This document shows positions 18,801-29,852 of a stretch of 64,000 nucleotides of DNA, piece after piece (the first letter of the stretch is position 1; every line of letters begins with the position of its first letter). The DNA lies in assembly GCF_027172205.1 (NCBI RefSeq), contig NC_070614.1, positions 36,338,001-36,402,000 of the forward strand. The letters are read 5' to 3'. The stretch is from Podarcis raffonei (lineage: Eukaryota > Chordata > Lepidosauria > Squamata > Lacertidae). The notes beneath the pieces were generated by a model that made no database searches, was not told the origin of the DNA, and saw only the letters and a program-made list of their open reading frames with translations. The position numbers and the translations under genes are program-made.

Positions 18801-21800
18801 CAAATGGCTTTTCCTGTACCACTCGAGGGCAGAATTCCTGCTGTGTCCATGGCAGGCAGGAACCTCTCTTTCCCAAAACCACCTGGGTGCTGTTTGCTGC
18901 GCCAGAGTGGGGGGATGATGTTGGGAGACAGGGGCATAAGGTTACCAGATGTCCCCATTTCCTGGGGGTTTACAAATCAGTCCCCATACAAAATCCATTG
19001 AAGTTCCCCGGATTCATTGAAAGAAATCTGGTATCCTTACTCCAACACCTGTTCAAGGTAGGCAGGTGTGCCTCTTTAGTGTATCTTTGGCTGCTTATGC
19101 CATGAATGGATGCATCCCTTCCTCTGCACTATCTCCTCAAATCGGTATGTGTCTGAATATCAGTTTCCAGGAATCACAAGTGGTGAGCGCTTTTATACTT
19201 GGGCCTTGCTTGAGGGCTTCCCGTAGCTGTCGTGAGGTGGGCTAGGTGGGCTTGTGGCCCAATTCAGCTGGACTTCTTATTTTCATAATCACAAGGCCTT
19301 GGGACTTCCTACATATGCATGCAGTTGGGTGGCAGTTACTTCATTGTGGAGTAATCCATGTGCTGAGAGAAGGGAACCTAACCTTCTCCCCACTCCCATC
19401 TCTCTGTTTTCCCTCGCTGCCTCAAGAACAATGACTTCCTCAAAGAGTTCTTCATCACAATCGCCATGGAAGGATTGTCGGAGAAATACAAGATGGATGT
19501 CAACAACCAAGGTACGGGTGTTGCTCCCGGGAGGCAACAGGCCCCCCCTCTTGGGGCCAATCCTGAGGTAACATTTTCCCTCCTTGTGGGGGGACATACC
19601 CTTGAAAGAAAAGCGACCTTGGTTCGGGAGACTTCTAACATCCGTTCTGGGTGCTTCCATCCCTTTGGGGCTGGGCCAGAGCCTTTTGCCCCTGCAGCCA
19701 AGCTAACAAGGCTGCTTGCTCCCCTTTCCAGAATGGCGGATTCTGAAGAACAGGAAGTTTATGGGCTCCATAGCCGAGCAGACCATCCGCACCAAATCCA
19801 AGCCTTTCATCCAAGAGATGGATAGCAGGTACGTTGGCGGAATGCCACAACTTAGGGGAATGCCACACAGAAGGTCCTCTACCGGGAGTCCTCCCACCCG
19901 GACCTCTGAGAGTGGTGGGACTACCAAGAGGGGCCCCCCTCTGCTCATCTTAACACCCAAGAGGGTGCTGCTAAATTGGGATGATACATGTCATTCATCT
20001 GGTGAAGTGGGCTCTAGTGCCCTGCAAGATTAGTTAAATTTTCAGGGGCCTTGAGACACTTCATTTTTCTGCAATGGACTAGTATTGGGGTAAGCTTATC
20101 TCCTCCTCCTCTTAGCATGAGAATCACTGGCTGCCATTGGACCATCTGGATGAATTAGGAGAGTCTTCCCCAATCTGGTGCCCTCTAGATGCTGTTAGAT
20201 TACAGTTCCCATCATCCTTAACTATCGGCCATGTTGGCTGGGGCTGATGGGAGCTGGAGTCCAAGTTGAGGGTAGTGGAGTTAGGAGAGATCTTTCCAGT
20301 GGGCGGCTGCTATGTGGAAATGTTAGCATGGGAGGGGCTTGTAACACATGAGGGGCGGCAGAGGGAGAATTATGTCATTTCAATTGTTCGCATTCTACAG
20401 TATAGAAGTGCATCTTGTCAGCTGAAGCAGAAACCAATCTCTGGGGCCTGTTAAAAGTGTTTGGGACTCTGGACAGAGCAGAGAGAGCTGTTGGCCCAGA
20501 CTTGAATGGGGACTTGGTACAACTGCAGTAGTCAGATCAGTACTTCCTTCTTCATTTTTACAAGGCGTTTGCGTCTCTTTCTGCAGCCAAGTCAAGGAGG
20601 AAGGCAGGAACCTTTTGCAGCCATCTGCGTCACAGAGGTACGGCGTGGTTGGGATGGGAGGGACTGTACGATGAGGATGGGGGTCAGGGTAATGGAGGAA
20701 TGGAATGACCCGTGATCTCAAATAAGGTCTGCTATGATAGGTTGGACTGGTGCAATGCATTGCTCATGGGGCAGTCCTCTGAAGACTGGCCAGAAACCGC
20801 CACTAGTACAAGCCCAAGAAACCCCTCTGGACTGCTCAGTTGTACCAGGCATTTAAGAGCAACCAGGAGTGATGTCTTGAGTACGCTACCTGGGTGTCAA
20901 ATTGGGTCTGCAAACACACACACAGAGGCATTCTGAATAGCTGCCCTTAAGCGTTGGAGTTTTCTTCCCTTGGAGACTTGGCAAAGCCCTAACCTTTGCA
21001 TCTCCCAGAAGTACAATAAAGCAAGTTTATTTAATCTGGCCGATAGTGGCCAGAATAGGACTCTGTCGTCAGCCGCCCATAGTGCAGGTTGTATGTCTAA
21101 TGAATTAAATAAAGTTCAGTTAGATCGGGCAGGATATTGTGTGTCAGAAGCCCACAGTTGCATTTCTGACTTGGCTCTTTAATCTATTAACATGTTGCCT
21201 GTCCCTGTTTTTATGAGTTGGCAATATCTGATTCCAACTGAGTGTTTTTATCATGACACTCCCCTCCCCCCCTTCTCCCTTGCTGATTCTGTTGTGCTTC
21301 ATTCCGTAGCTCGGCCACAGTTCCTGAATTCACCATAGTTGCTGAGCCATCTATCAGCCACCCTGACCATCTGGTCGCGAAAATCAGCCTCCCTAAAATG
21401 GTAATTTGGCATGCGGTTTGTAGGGTGGTGTCTTGGGTGCTCTGGTCCCCAAGCAGGGGAAATAGCAATGAAATTGTATTTTTTTCAGTGTTTCTTTGTT
21501 TTCCCACCCTAATCAGACCTCAGTAAGATCTCTCGAGCTGGACCTGGGAGAGGACCGCATTGTGTTACAGGGACACCCCCAGCTGTACCATTTGGACATC
21601 TTCCTCCCCTACATCATTGTTCCCGAGGAGAGTAGGGCCCAGTTCCACAGAGGAACAAAGGTGAGTAACTAGGATGAGAGAGAGTGAGACTTGCAGAAAT
21701 CTTCTCCCTCCTTCCGAACCACACCTGAGGTCTTTAGCTCTTAAGAAGCTTCCCCTTCCTTTGTAAATGTGTGCCTTTGAAGGAAAGGTCTAAGTTGTTA

Positions 21801-22824
21801 GTGCCTTTGACAATGTGATGAGGTGCTACAGGCCGGTATCAGAAGACTGGCATCACCTTTGTCAGCAGTAGACTGATAACTTAAGAAAGTGGTCGCTCTA
21901 ATTTAAAGGAAGCCTTGTTTTGGCTACATCCCAGGCCTGCTTAGCCCGTTCTCTCTTAGTACATGACCCAGTAGCCTCTGAGGCTGCTTTCCAAGGACAC
22001 TGGTGGTGTTAGAAGAGCACAAGAGCCCAGGCCAAGTGCATTGCAGCCTTTGCTATGGAAAAATTCCAAAAGTGGAGCTGTTTGTTCTTTTCACCATCGT
22101 GAGAACCACTTTGAATAAAGGAGGAACAACTCTTTGGAAAGGTAGAAGTGATATAGGTGTAGGTGTTTGTGATGGACACTAGAACGCCATAGCCCTTGCC
22201 AGGCAATAATAATAATAATAAAATAATAATAATAATAATAATACACACACTAATGCAAAGGTAGGCAAATTTGCATGGCCCAAACATTTCCTTTAGGGCT
22301 TCCCCAGTTGAAGGGGACGTATGACGACATACAGGGTTGCAAAGCTGGCCTTTCCAGCACCCCTATGAGACTCAGGGGCCCCCTGTGGCCTTGAGCATGT
22401 GATTTGGCTTCCTTTCTTCAGCCATTTGCAGTTATGGTTTCTCGGCCTGATAATCCAGCCAGTGGCTTCTCCTAGATTTCCCTGGTCCTTATCAGGACGC
22501 TGTGCATTCTGCACTATTTTCAAATAATGATTAAAAAATTATTCACCGTCGGTCATTCCAGATTCTGTGATCTGCGTAAGTCATGCCAATCCGCGTGCCC
22601 TTAAACCACAAATGGCCGATGAGCCGGCAGCTTCCTCTTTGCTTGGCATCGTGTGGTCTGACTCAATTTAGCTTCTGCACCATTTACCGTAAAAACTCCT
22701 GCCCAGCTTCACTGCAGCAGCAAGGGGGCGCTCTAGTCTCTGAAACGACCCATTTTCCTCTCTCCTCCCTTTCCAGGTCCTGACTTTACTGATGCCCATC
22801 CAGCGCCCCTTACTATTGCCATGA
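15731..22824 (+). CDS. PIH1D1: PIH1D1, R2TP co-chaperone subunit
   Basis: PIH1 domain-containing protein 1, part of the R2TP complex (RUVBL1/2, RPAP3, PIH1D1) that works with HSP90 in the assembly of snoRNPs, PIKK kinases and RNA polymerase. Nine coding exons: 15731-15817, 16596-16662, 17382-17567, 18704-18765, 19427-19511, 19732-19828, 21310-21400, 21517-21660, 22777-22824; 288 residues against 290 in human. All phases agree. Marks: GFCLKTRTSSGEKVFVNVCR (human GFCIKTNSSEGKVFINICHS), FRIPMSLGEPHAEVD, EWRILKNRKFMGSI in the N-terminal PIH domain, whose basic residues bind phosphorylated DpSDD/E partners, and a C-terminal CS-like domain with LELDLGEDRIVL and YHLDIFLPYI. The Lys residues of CLKT, EKVF and ILKN are kept. 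The ATG (ACCACCATGG) has an excellent context. Confidence 0.97.
15905..16222. mobile_element. long palindromic MITE
   Basis: Left arm GCATTTAAAGCTGTTTCATA, CCTGGGAAGTATAGTCTGTT and GTTAGGAGACC; the right arm reads as its complement (ACAAACTACAGTTCCCAGGA, TATTTAAAGTGGTATAATAC). Relatives at 28530-28800, 33130-33240, 39690-39850 and 60545-60665. Superfamily not settled. Confidence 0.65.
16395..16530 (-). repeat. (TAA)n with LINE-type 3' end
   Basis: About 15 AAT units run into TTTATACCCCACCCATCTGG and CTGGGTTTCCCCAGCCACTC. The second part is a very common squamate LINE end on the minus strand; its own AT-rich tail is the likely seed of the microsatellite. Same join at 48250-48370 and 50780. 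Confidence 0.65.
16596..16662 (+). CDS. PIH1D1: PIH1D1 coding exon 2
   Basis: 67 nt, acceptor CTCTCAG, donor CCCAG then GTAAAG. Encodes ATQKIQSFMPSPAESKPIRP then LP, phase 1 out. Confidence 0.92.
16710..17215 (+). mobile_element. CR1-type LINE relic
   Basis: The decayed pol end is recognisable: GGGCAAAGTGATGCATGCTG, GCAGCAGCTGTGAAAAAGGC, CACACTGGGGATCATTAGGA, TCTCATCTCAAAAAGGATAT and AGAAAAGGCCATCAAAATTA, in CR1 order. In PIH1D1 intron, sense to the gene. Confidence 0.82.
17382..17567 (+). CDS. PIH1D1: PIH1D1 coding exon 3
   Basis: 186 nt, the core of the PIH domain: FCLKTRTSSGEKVFVNVCRS, PHIPPPPDLTNEELACLIES and STFRIPMSLGEPHAEVDK. Acceptor CCCCAG, donor AAGA then GTGAGC. Confidence 0.97.
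17872..18132. mobile_element. Tigger-like MITE, second subfamily, copy 1
   Basis: Starts CAGTGGATGCTCGGGTTGCG and ends TAACCCGAGGTATGACTG with TA at both flanks. It shares the right end (GTCTGTAACCCGAGGTA) with the 571/3914/4863/61168 family but has a different, CpG-rich interior. Second copy at 24310. Confidence 0.78.
18133..18245 (-). repeat. LINE-type tail fragment
   Basis: TTTATAAACTGCCCTATACC and CTCAGGACAGTTCATAGGAT: a common LINE 3' end in reverse, A-rich at the far end. Confidence 0.4.
18704..18765 (+). CDS. PIH1D1: PIH1D1 coding exon 4
   Basis: 62 nt, encodes GNACTVYDVSISTTFYNKME (human GQGCTAYDVAVNSDFYRRMQ). Acceptor TTCCCAG, donor GAG then GTGAGT. Confidence 0.95.
19427..19511 (+). 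CDS. PIH1D1: PIH1D1 coding exon 5
   Basis: 85 nt, encodes NNDFLKEFFITIAMEGLSEK then YKMDVNNQ (human NSDFLRELVITIAREGLEDK). Acceptor CTCAAG, donor CAAG then GTACGG. Confidence 0.95.
19732..19828 (+). CDS. PIH1D1: PIH1D1 coding exon 6
   Basis: 97 nt, encodes EWRILKNRKFMGSIAEQTIR then TKSKPFIQEMDS. Holds the Arg and Lys (WR, LKNR) that in human line the phosphopeptide pocket. Confidence 0.95.
20165..20275. repeat. hAT-like MITE fragment (ACTCCCATCA family)
   Basis: TGCCCTCTAGATGCTGTTAG, ACAGTTCCCATCATCC and GGGGCTGATGGGAGCTGGAG, the same family as 25874, 30620, 36000, 52855, 53275 and 60971. Confidence 0.6.
20725..21180 (+). mobile_element. L2-like LINE relic
   Basis: Decayed frame YDRLDWCNALLMGQS near 20735-20780 fits the L2-clade RT motif DYCNALYxG; downstream sequence has no clean frame. 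Confidence 0.5.
21310..21400 (+). CDS. PIH1D1: PIH1D1 coding exon 7
   Basis: 91 nt, encodes SATVPEFTIVAEPSISHPDH then LVAKISLPKM. This is the linker into the C-terminal CS-like domain. Acceptor CCGTAG, donor ATG then GTAATT. Confidence 0.93.
21517..21660 (+). CDS. PIH1D1: PIH1D1 coding exon 8
   Basis: 144 nt, phase 0 both ends. Encodes TSVRSLELDLGEDRIVLQGH, PQLYHLDIFLPYIIVPEESR and AQFHRGTK (human QQLYHLDAYIPLQINSHESK). Confidence 0.96.
22205..22245 (+). repeat. (AAT)n microsatellite
   Basis: AATAATAATAATAAAATAAT and on, about 13 units with one break, then ACACACAC. Confidence 0.9.
22777..22824 (+). CDS. PIH1D1: PIH1D1 last coding exon
   Basis: Encodes VLTLLMPIQRPLLLP and stop TGA at 22822-22824 (human LMVAMPLLPVPS). 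Acceptor TTTCCAG. Confidence 0.94.
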   Translation, partial: VLTLLMPIQRPLLLP

Positions 22825-24309
22825 GCTGGAGGCGGAGGCCCTTCTTTGAGATACCAGCCGGGGGAGGAAACAGCAGGGTGAAGAAGGGAGGTGCCGGGTG
22901 AGGGGCTGGACTTCCTGTCGAAGGAAGGGGGCTAGGTTTTGGTCAGGGTGGCAACTTCCACAATGCAGACTGTGCACCTAAATACGCACACACACAGCGG
23001 AAGAGAGTGTGTGTGTGGTACATGTTGGATGGGACCCAGGACTTGCCTCCATCTCTCCTCCCACGATTTGTGTTCTCAAACTTCCCTTTCCACCCACAAC
23101 AGCTGCTGTTCTTTTTGGCTTTTTTATTACCTCCTCTTTTTCAGTCTGTACATGTGACCTGCTTGTCTCTGTTGACGCCTGCAGTCAGTTCAGCTCCGCT
23201 CTCTGTGTGTGTTTTGAATCGGGACGGGCTCTGGGCCTGCAGACCTCCCCCGCTGACCCCGTGAGCAAAAAATGGAGGACCTGTTCTGAGTCAAAACATG
23301 CTGGGGTGAGAAAGGACAAAAGAATCCTGTGGCAGAGGGATGAGTTATATGTACACTTTGGGCTGCAGGTGGGGGACACTTTTTAATGCTTTAAAAACAA
23401 CAACACAAACTACCTGCCACATCAGGAAAGTGGGTAGGTCAATATTTTTCTTCCTGCTGTGTTACGTTTGCACATGAGAATGCCGAAGGACCACTCAGAA
23501 ACAGAATCCCCCCCTGCCATCTCATATGTTACAGTCCGGTCTACCCTCTGCCACTGCATTCTTAAGGCCTCCTCGCCAGTCCTTGCCTGACTGCAGCTGG
23601 CGATGGTTTGTTTTTTCCTCATGGCTGCTATAAGATGCGGACTTCTCTGGGTCTTTTTAATGAGGAGCCCAGGGTCCAGAGTTGGTACATTATGTCCAAA
23701 ATTATTTGTGGCATTTCTTCATCGTCACAACAGCTCCCAATGCAGTTGTGAAAAACTCATTCTCGGGTGTCTTCTGTTCAAACCATGTTCAAGTTTCCTG
23801 GGGGGAAATGCCAAGATTTCTAGCTTTGAGTTGAAAAGAGAAGTCTGAAATAAGCCACAAGTGTGTCAGCATAGTCTCTTCTGAGAACTTTGAGCTAAAT
23901 CTTCTCTTTGGTAAGAAGATGAAGGATTCCTTATGATGCTGTTTTTAATTTTTGCCCATCTCTGCAACCTCCCAACATTTTGGTGTGTGGTTTTTAAGCT
24001 TAAATCTCTGTAGGTTTTTGAAGCAAGTAAGTGTGAGCCAACATAACACAGGTTTTTGGTACAGGTGTTGGCAGTGCTTCCTTTGCATGCTACCTGTCTG
24101 CCTTTTCAGTGGAAGGTGGGATGGTGTTGAGGTGGGGAGAGGCCCCTGTGTTCCCATAAGGGAGTGTGGTGCATCTTCGGTAGGGGGAGAGGTGCAGGAG
24201 CTGAACTATTTGTATCCTGGATTGGTTTGGCATCCATTAAAACATTTCATGTTTCTGGTTATTTTACGTGTGGACTTGTGTGTATGTATGTGCGTGTAAT
24301 ATTAATGTA
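22825..24309 (+). other. PIH1D1 3' UTR candidate and downstream DNA
   Basis: No further exon. Poly(A) signal candidates downstream are ATTAAA near 24236, AATAAA at 24617 and AATAAA at 25031; the sequence cannot decide among them. No repeat was recognised between 22.9 and 24.3 kb. Confidence 0.4.
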
Positions 24310-24568
24310 CAGAGGATGCTTGGGTTGCGAACGTGATCCGTGCGGGATGCGCTTCACAACCTGCAGCATTCACAACCCTCAGTGGTGCGTCTGCACACGT
24401 GTGGGTTGCGATTCGGCGCTTCTGTAATTGCACAAAGCGCAATTTAGCACTTCTGTGCATGTGCGACCGCCGAAATCTGGAAGTAACCCGTTCCAGTACT
24501 TCCGGGTTTCGGTGGTCTGTAACTCAAAAAAACGCAACCTGAAGCGTCTGTAACCCGAGGTATGACTG
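24310..24568. mobile_element. Tigger-like MITE, second subfamily, copy 2
   Basis: CAGAGGATGCTTGGGTTGCG to TAACCCGAGGTATGACTG; TA on the left, a mutated TG on the right. Closely follows the copy at 17872 through the interior (GTGATCCGTGCGGGA, GGAAGTAACCCGTTC). Confidence 0.78.
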
Positions 24569-25185
24569 TGCTGTACTTCAAAAGTGCAAACAAACAGAGA
24601 GCGGGGCATGTAGAGAAATAAAAGAAGCGTGACACATCATGAAAGCCAAATTCTGTGATTTGATGGGGGAAGAGAGTTTAAAATGTTCCAGGTCTTCTTT
24701 ACCCCTAAAAACGCCTAATATGTGAGTTACTTTCTCAGCAATGTCCAGAGTCCCCATATCTTTGCACCACAATGTGTGGGCTAACTGCTGCCATGCCTTC
24801 CACTTCTGGGCCAAGGAAGTTTTCACTGCTGCCAGCATCCACCGAAGAAGCTCCTTAGATCAAAAAGTTGTTGCTTGATTGTTGCACAAGTTCAGAAGGG
24901 AAAGTTGCAGAGCGGCTCGAATGGGGCATTTAAAATGTGTGGATACTTCTTGTGTGAACTTAATAATTAAGAGAAAAGGTTAACGCAAAGTTTCTTAGCC
25001 CAGATGCAGGCAGATGTTGTGATTTGTGGGAATAAAATGTGGTGTTCATCTGCACACATCCTCAGCCCGGGGGATTTGTTTTCAATACCAGAATTGAGGC
25101 CCTTCCAGACTGGCTTGATTCCACCCCCCACCCCGCTGTATTCAACAACATGTCATTGACGAAACAATGGTGCATTTGTGGTGGA
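24569..25185. other. intergenic DNA, nothing recognised
   Basis: About 600 bp downstream of PIH1D1 with two AATAAA motifs but no gene or named repeat. Confidence 0.4.
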
Positions 25186-25189
25186 TCGG

Positions 25190-25425
25190 TTGATTACATT
25201 TATATCCCACCCCCCCCCCTTCTCCCAAAGCCTCAATGTGGTGTACGTGGTTCTGTCCCTCATTTAATCTCCACAACAACCCTGTGAGGTAGGTTAGGCT
25301 GAGGCAATGACTGGCTCAAGACCACCCAGCGGGCTTTGTGGCTGAGTGGGGATTTGAAACCCCAACCTACCATGTCCTAGTCCAGCACTCTTAACAATTA
25401 CACCACACCAGCTCTTTGATCTTTC
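25190..25425 (-). repeat. tRNA-derived SINE
   Basis: Minus-strand head AGCTGGTGTGGTGTAATTGT, then GGTTTCAAATCCCC, then TCTTGAGCCAGTCATTGCCT and a body with TCACAGGGTTGTTGTGGAG. Same family as 6410 and 29050. Confidence 0.65.
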
Positions 25426-25873
25426 AACCAGATAAGTGGGGGGTGGAACCTGCAACCTACTGCATACAAGGCAGGGGCTCTACGACTGCGCTATTGGATT
25501 GCCCTACTAACCTTCCCTTCCATTAGTTTTAAATATGCAAGTTTCTGGTGTGCACACACACACACATCACTTGAAGCTGCAAATTCTCCTTCCTCTGTTC
25601 CTGTCTCAACTTGCTCTCCTCTCCCCCCTGCTTGTACAGCCTGTTCCAGAAGCACATGCCCATCACTGCCACCCCCGCCAGCTCCCCCCTCGCTCCTTCT
25701 GTCTCTTCCTTTTTTTCCCTTCATACAACCTGTTTTCCCTCACATCCACTTTGCTGGAGGAGAGAGATGAAGGGGACTGTAGGATATATGTTTACTACAA
25801 ACCATATATCCCTTCTTCAGGGTATCTGGCTACAGGGCAGGGCAGGGCATCTGATGTGGCAGAGTGCCTAGAA

Positions 25874-26160
25874 CAGGGCTAGGGAGCCTGTGTCGTTGGA
25901 CTACAACTCCCATCATCCCTGTCCATTGGCCATTATGTTGACTGGGGCTCATGGGAGCCAAAGTCAAATGTCCCTATCCCTGCTGCAAGACTAATTGATG
26001 CAGCTGGACTACAATTCCCATGATCCATGGCAATGAGATATAGTGGCCAGGGCTAATAGGAGTTGGAATCAAACAACAACAAGCAGGCCACAGGTTCCCC
26101 CTCCGTGTTGTACGACACCCAGGTGAAGTTGGACTACAACTTCCATGATCCATGGCAATT
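25874..26160. repeat. hAT-like MITE plus tandem relative
   Basis: 25874-25982 has ends CAGGGCTAGGGAGCC and CCCTATCCCTG with GGACTACAACTCCCATCATC inside. Two similar segments (ACTACAATTCCCATGATCCA, ACTACAACTTCCATGATCCA) follow to 26160. No 8-bp duplication found. Confidence 0.55.
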
Positions 26161-27007
26161 GGTGACACTGCCTGGGGCTGGTGGCAGCTGAAATCCAGTG
26201 TTGGGAGCAAGCAAAGAATCACATCGAGTGAAGTCGACTATTTTATAAAAACAGGCTCTGCACTGGAGTGCCAGGCCTAGTGAGCACAGCAACTCTTCTT
26301 TGGTAACTCTTGCCTGCTATGAAGCAATTGTGGAGTAGGATTGCCCCCTCCTCGCCAGGGCTTTCCCCGAGAAATCTGAGACTTTGCCTGCATGTCTGTC
26401 TCTGCTCCTCTCACCTCATGCCTCTCTGGGTTCTGGGAGACATGGGGACGGGGGAAGCGGAAGCGAGTGGGTTGCAGTGGGTGGGAGACATCTGTGACTT
26501 CACCAGCCAGACTCCTTTTAGCCTCCCTCCTCCCCTGCTTCTGCTTCTGCCTCTGATTCTGGTCTCCTCTCTGCCACAGACTTTCCCAGCTCACTAAGCC
26601 CTGTTACCCCTTTAGCTTCCGACACCTCCTCTTCCCCTTCTCTCTGTGACTGCTCATTGTCATCCCCCCACCAATCCCCAGGCTCTGAGCCTTCTTTCCT
26701 TGGTGGTTCCCCAGCTGGTTCCTTCCACCATTCCAACCAGTCCATGACATCCAACAACGCCTAGTGGGCCACCCTTGCTTTAGTGGGCACTGTGGCCAAG
26801 CCTGCTTTGCAGAGCGTCTTTGTGTCCCTGTGAACTGCATGGGAATTTCCACACTGAGCTGCATTGCTAGGCCTGTATGGCAGACGTATGCTCTGCAGAA
26901 AATAGATACAGCTTTTAACGTACCACGTAGACAGGGCTTTTGATTCATGTTAGGTGCCAACTTACATTCCCCAAGGGCTCTTTTGTCTTCCTTTAATGTT
27001 GGATTTA
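26161..27007. other. intergenic DNA, pyrimidine-rich patch
   Basis: A CT-rich stretch at 26500-26740 gives open but meaningless frames. No gene or repeat could be supported. Confidence 0.4.
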
Positions 27008-27359
27008 GGGACGCGGGTGGCGCTGTGGGTTAAACCACAGAGCCTAGGACTTGCTGATCAGAAGGTTGGCGGTTCGAATCCCCGCGACGGGGTGAGCTCC
27101 CGTTGCTCGATCCCTGCTCCTGCCCACCTAGCAGTTTGAAATCACATCAAAGTTCAAATAGATAAATAGGTACCGCTCCTGTGGGAAGGTAAACGGCGTT
27201 TCTGTGCGCTGCTCTGGTTTGCCAGAAGCGCTAAGCCATGCTAAGCCACATGACCCGGAAGCTGTACGCCGGCTCCCTCGGCCAATAAAGCGAGATGAGC
27301 GCCGCAACCCCAGAGTCGGTCACGACTGGACCTAATGGTCAGGGGTCCCTTTACCTTTA
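27008..27359 (+). mobile_element. Sauria-type SINE, full length
   Basis: tRNA-like head GGGACGCGGGTGGCGCTGTG with B-box GGTTCGAATCCCC, conserved middle (GATAAATAGGTACCGCTCC), and a Bov-B-like 3' end (CAGAGTCGGTCACGACTGGA). Flanked by TTTAATGTTGGATTTA and TTTAATATTGGATTTA, a target duplication with one change, so a fairly young insert. Confidence 0.92.
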
Positions 27360-27367
27360 ATATTGGA

Positions 27368-27414
27368 TTTATTTATTTGTTTGTTTGTTTGTTTGTTTGT
27401 TTGTTTGTTTGTTT
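27368..27414 (+). repeat. (TTTG)n microsatellite
   Basis: About ten TTTG units directly after the SINE target duplication. Confidence 0.9.
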
Positions 27415-27485
27415 AATAAATTTCTATCCCAACTCCAAGGAGCTCGAGGTAATGTACATAGTTTTCCTCTCCATTCTATCCTAAC

Positions 27486-27610
27486 CCCGTGGCGGGGATT
27501 CGAACCACTGACCTTCTGATCAGCAAGCCCAAGAGGCCCTGTGGTTTAGACCACAGCTTCACCCACATCCCAATCCTTACAACAACCTTGTGAGGTAGGT
27601 TAGGCCGAGA
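27486..27610 (-). repeat. SINE head fragment (Sauria-type) and SINE body
   Basis: 27486-27556 on the minus strand reads CTGTGGTCTAAACCACAGGG and GGTTCGAATCCCCGCC, the Sauria head only. 27557-27610 continues with ATTGTTGTAAGG-type sequence of the other SINE family. Confidence 0.6.
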
Positions 27611-27693
27611 GTGAGTGACCCGGGGTCACCACCATAAAGCCATCCGTCGCAGGAAGAATTCTTGCCCTGTCAGAATTAACCTGGCAAGGGCAC

Positions 27694-27696
<3 letters not shown>

Positions 27697-27732
<36 letters not shown>

Positions 27733-27742
27733 GTGTGTGTGT
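27697..27742 (+). repeat. (TG)n microsatellite
   Basis: About 22 TG units with one interruption. Confidence 0.95.
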
Positions 27743-28529
27743 CTGTGTGTCTTCCCGTCACTGTTTTATTCTCTTCCCCACCCTGCTGCCACACAGCAGC
27801 AGTTGCCAAATAGGGAAAAGCTGGGAGAGGGAAAGGGGTGATGATCTAGCACCGGAGAAATATCCGAGCCCCCCTCCATACTGTCCTCTGCTGACACTGC
27901 TTCCACTGTGAATATATTTGCATCTTATTAGCACTGAAACACACACACACACAGAACAGCTCTCACTGTGGGGGATTTTCTCCCCCCCCCCCCCGCTGCG
28001 ATATCTGTTAATTGCCGCTTGGCAGAGAGCGTGTGGTGGGATCTTTGCAAAGAGCAAAAACGGGCTTGGGTCAAGGGGCTGCCGCTTTCTACTTAAGGGA
28101 AATAGGATTGATCTGCTCAGGCCGCTTGCCTCTTTCTCCCCCTCTCCGAGAAGCGATTTCGTGGGAAAGAGCAAAGGAAAAGAGGGACCATCTGTTGCAT
28201 TTGTGCTCTAAGTTGGGGAAGACAGCGGGGGCGGGGTGAGAGAGATCAGGCTCCCCACTGCCCCCCCCCCGTCCTCCTCCCCAGTTTGTGCTTTAATGGA
28301 GACAGGAGACTAACGCCACATTCACCCATCTATTTCCCCTGCTCCTCTTTCTCCCCTGCCCCCAACCTGTGTGTAGTTAAGCCGCGGAGGTGCTGGTTCC
28401 TCTCCCCTGCCTTACAAGCTTGGCAGCTGCAGGTTCCTGGGCCCAATCCAGTCCCCTGGGGCTTATTCTTTGCCCTCCTCCCTCCATCCCTCCCTTTGGC
28501 CAACTATGGCCCTATTAATGTCATACATT

Positions 28530-28800
28530 TAAAGAACTATGATGCTGCTGCTTTAAACAGCCGTGGCTTCCCTCAAAGGATTCTGGGAGCTGTAGTTTGT
28601 TGTGAGTTCTGAGAATTGTTAGGAGACCACCCCTCCCCATTCCCCTCCCCTGGCCCCCCTCCCCTGTGAAGAGGGGTTGATAGTTAAAGCACTGTGGCAA
28701 TTGTAGGTCTGGGAGGTGACTAGGGGCCTCTTAGCAACTCTCAGCACCCATAACAAACTACAATTCCCAGGATTCTTAGCTATGATATTGCTTTAAATTT
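28530..28800. mobile_element. palindromic MITE, second copy
   Basis: Left ATACATTTAAAGAACTATGA and GGATTCTGGGAGCTGTAGTT; right CAAACTACAATTCCCAGGAT and ATATTGCTTTAAATTTATAA. Same family as 15905. Confidence 0.6.
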
Positions 28801-29049
28801 ATAAATTTATGATCATATGGGGACTTCCGGCAAGGAAAAACGGTGAGTGCCATGGCAGCGAGCAGCTCCTGAAGCCAGCCAGAGCCAACTGTGCTACCAG
28901 GCTGGCTCTGGGCTGCTGAGGCTGCCGCTGCCACATTTCCTGGGGACAGATTTGCAAATCTGGGGACATTCCGGGGACAGAATTTGTCCAGGGACAGATT
29001 TGCAAATCCGGGAACTGTCCCTGGGAACCGGGGACATCTGGTAACCCTA

Positions 29050-29185
29050 ACATAAAGTAGATTAGGATGAAGAGTGAGTGACTGGCCCAAGATCACCCAG
29101 TGAGCCTCATAGCTGAGTGGGGATTTGAACCCCAGCTTCCCAGGGCTTTAGTCTGACACTCTAACCACCATACGACACTGCCTCT
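29050..29185 (-). repeat. tRNA-derived SINE fragment
   Basis: Minus strand: GTCAGACTAAAGCCCTGGGA, GCTGGGGTTCAAATCCCCAC and GTGATCTTGGGCCAGTCACT. Head and mid part only. Confidence 0.6.
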
Positions 29186-29850
29186 TCTCATAAGGGCTTT
29201 TCCCAAGCATGTTAAAGAGGAAAGAACCACACTGGAGGCTGCATGCTTGATCCCTCTGGCTGCTTATCAGTTGCAAAGGCATTGCCTCCCTATACTTCCC
29301 TAAGCTGGAGGAAGCAAATATATATTGTGCAAATATTCACTTCTGAAAACTCTTTGAATTCCTGGTTTCACTTGGCTACTACTTATATCCCCGCCTTGAA
29401 TTAGTCACATGGGTGATCCCACTCAATAAGGTATGATGTAGCAGCAGGGACACAAACCTCACTGACTTTTCCAGATATCACTGGGACGCAACTCCCAGCA
29501 CCCTTGACCCACTGGCCATGCTGGCTGGAGCGGAGGCGAGTTGGAGTCAAGCAACATCCTGCTGAAGTGAAGAGGCTGGTGTCATATGTTGGATGGGATG
29601 ACATAATTGACCACTGTTCAGTATAATGTGGATCCACATCATTAACCAACTTTGGGCAAATGAAGGCAATTGAGAGAGGGAGGGAGGGCAAGTGAGGGTA
29701 TTTTAAACAATCAAGCACTTTCACAAATTCTCCAATGCCTTTTGCAGGAGCGGGGTGGGGTGATAGGGTGGTGGGGGGTGGAACTAAAACACTGAGATAT
29801 CCATTTCAGTGTCTAGCAGGTTGTTACACTGCCGGGAAAGTATCTGGGGG
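29186..29850. other. intergenic DNA, weak repeat traces
   Basis: 29470-29560 has ACTCCCAGCA / GCTGGAGCGGAGGCG traces of the ACTCCCATCA MITE. No gene. Confidence 0.35.
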
Positions 29851-29852
29851 AA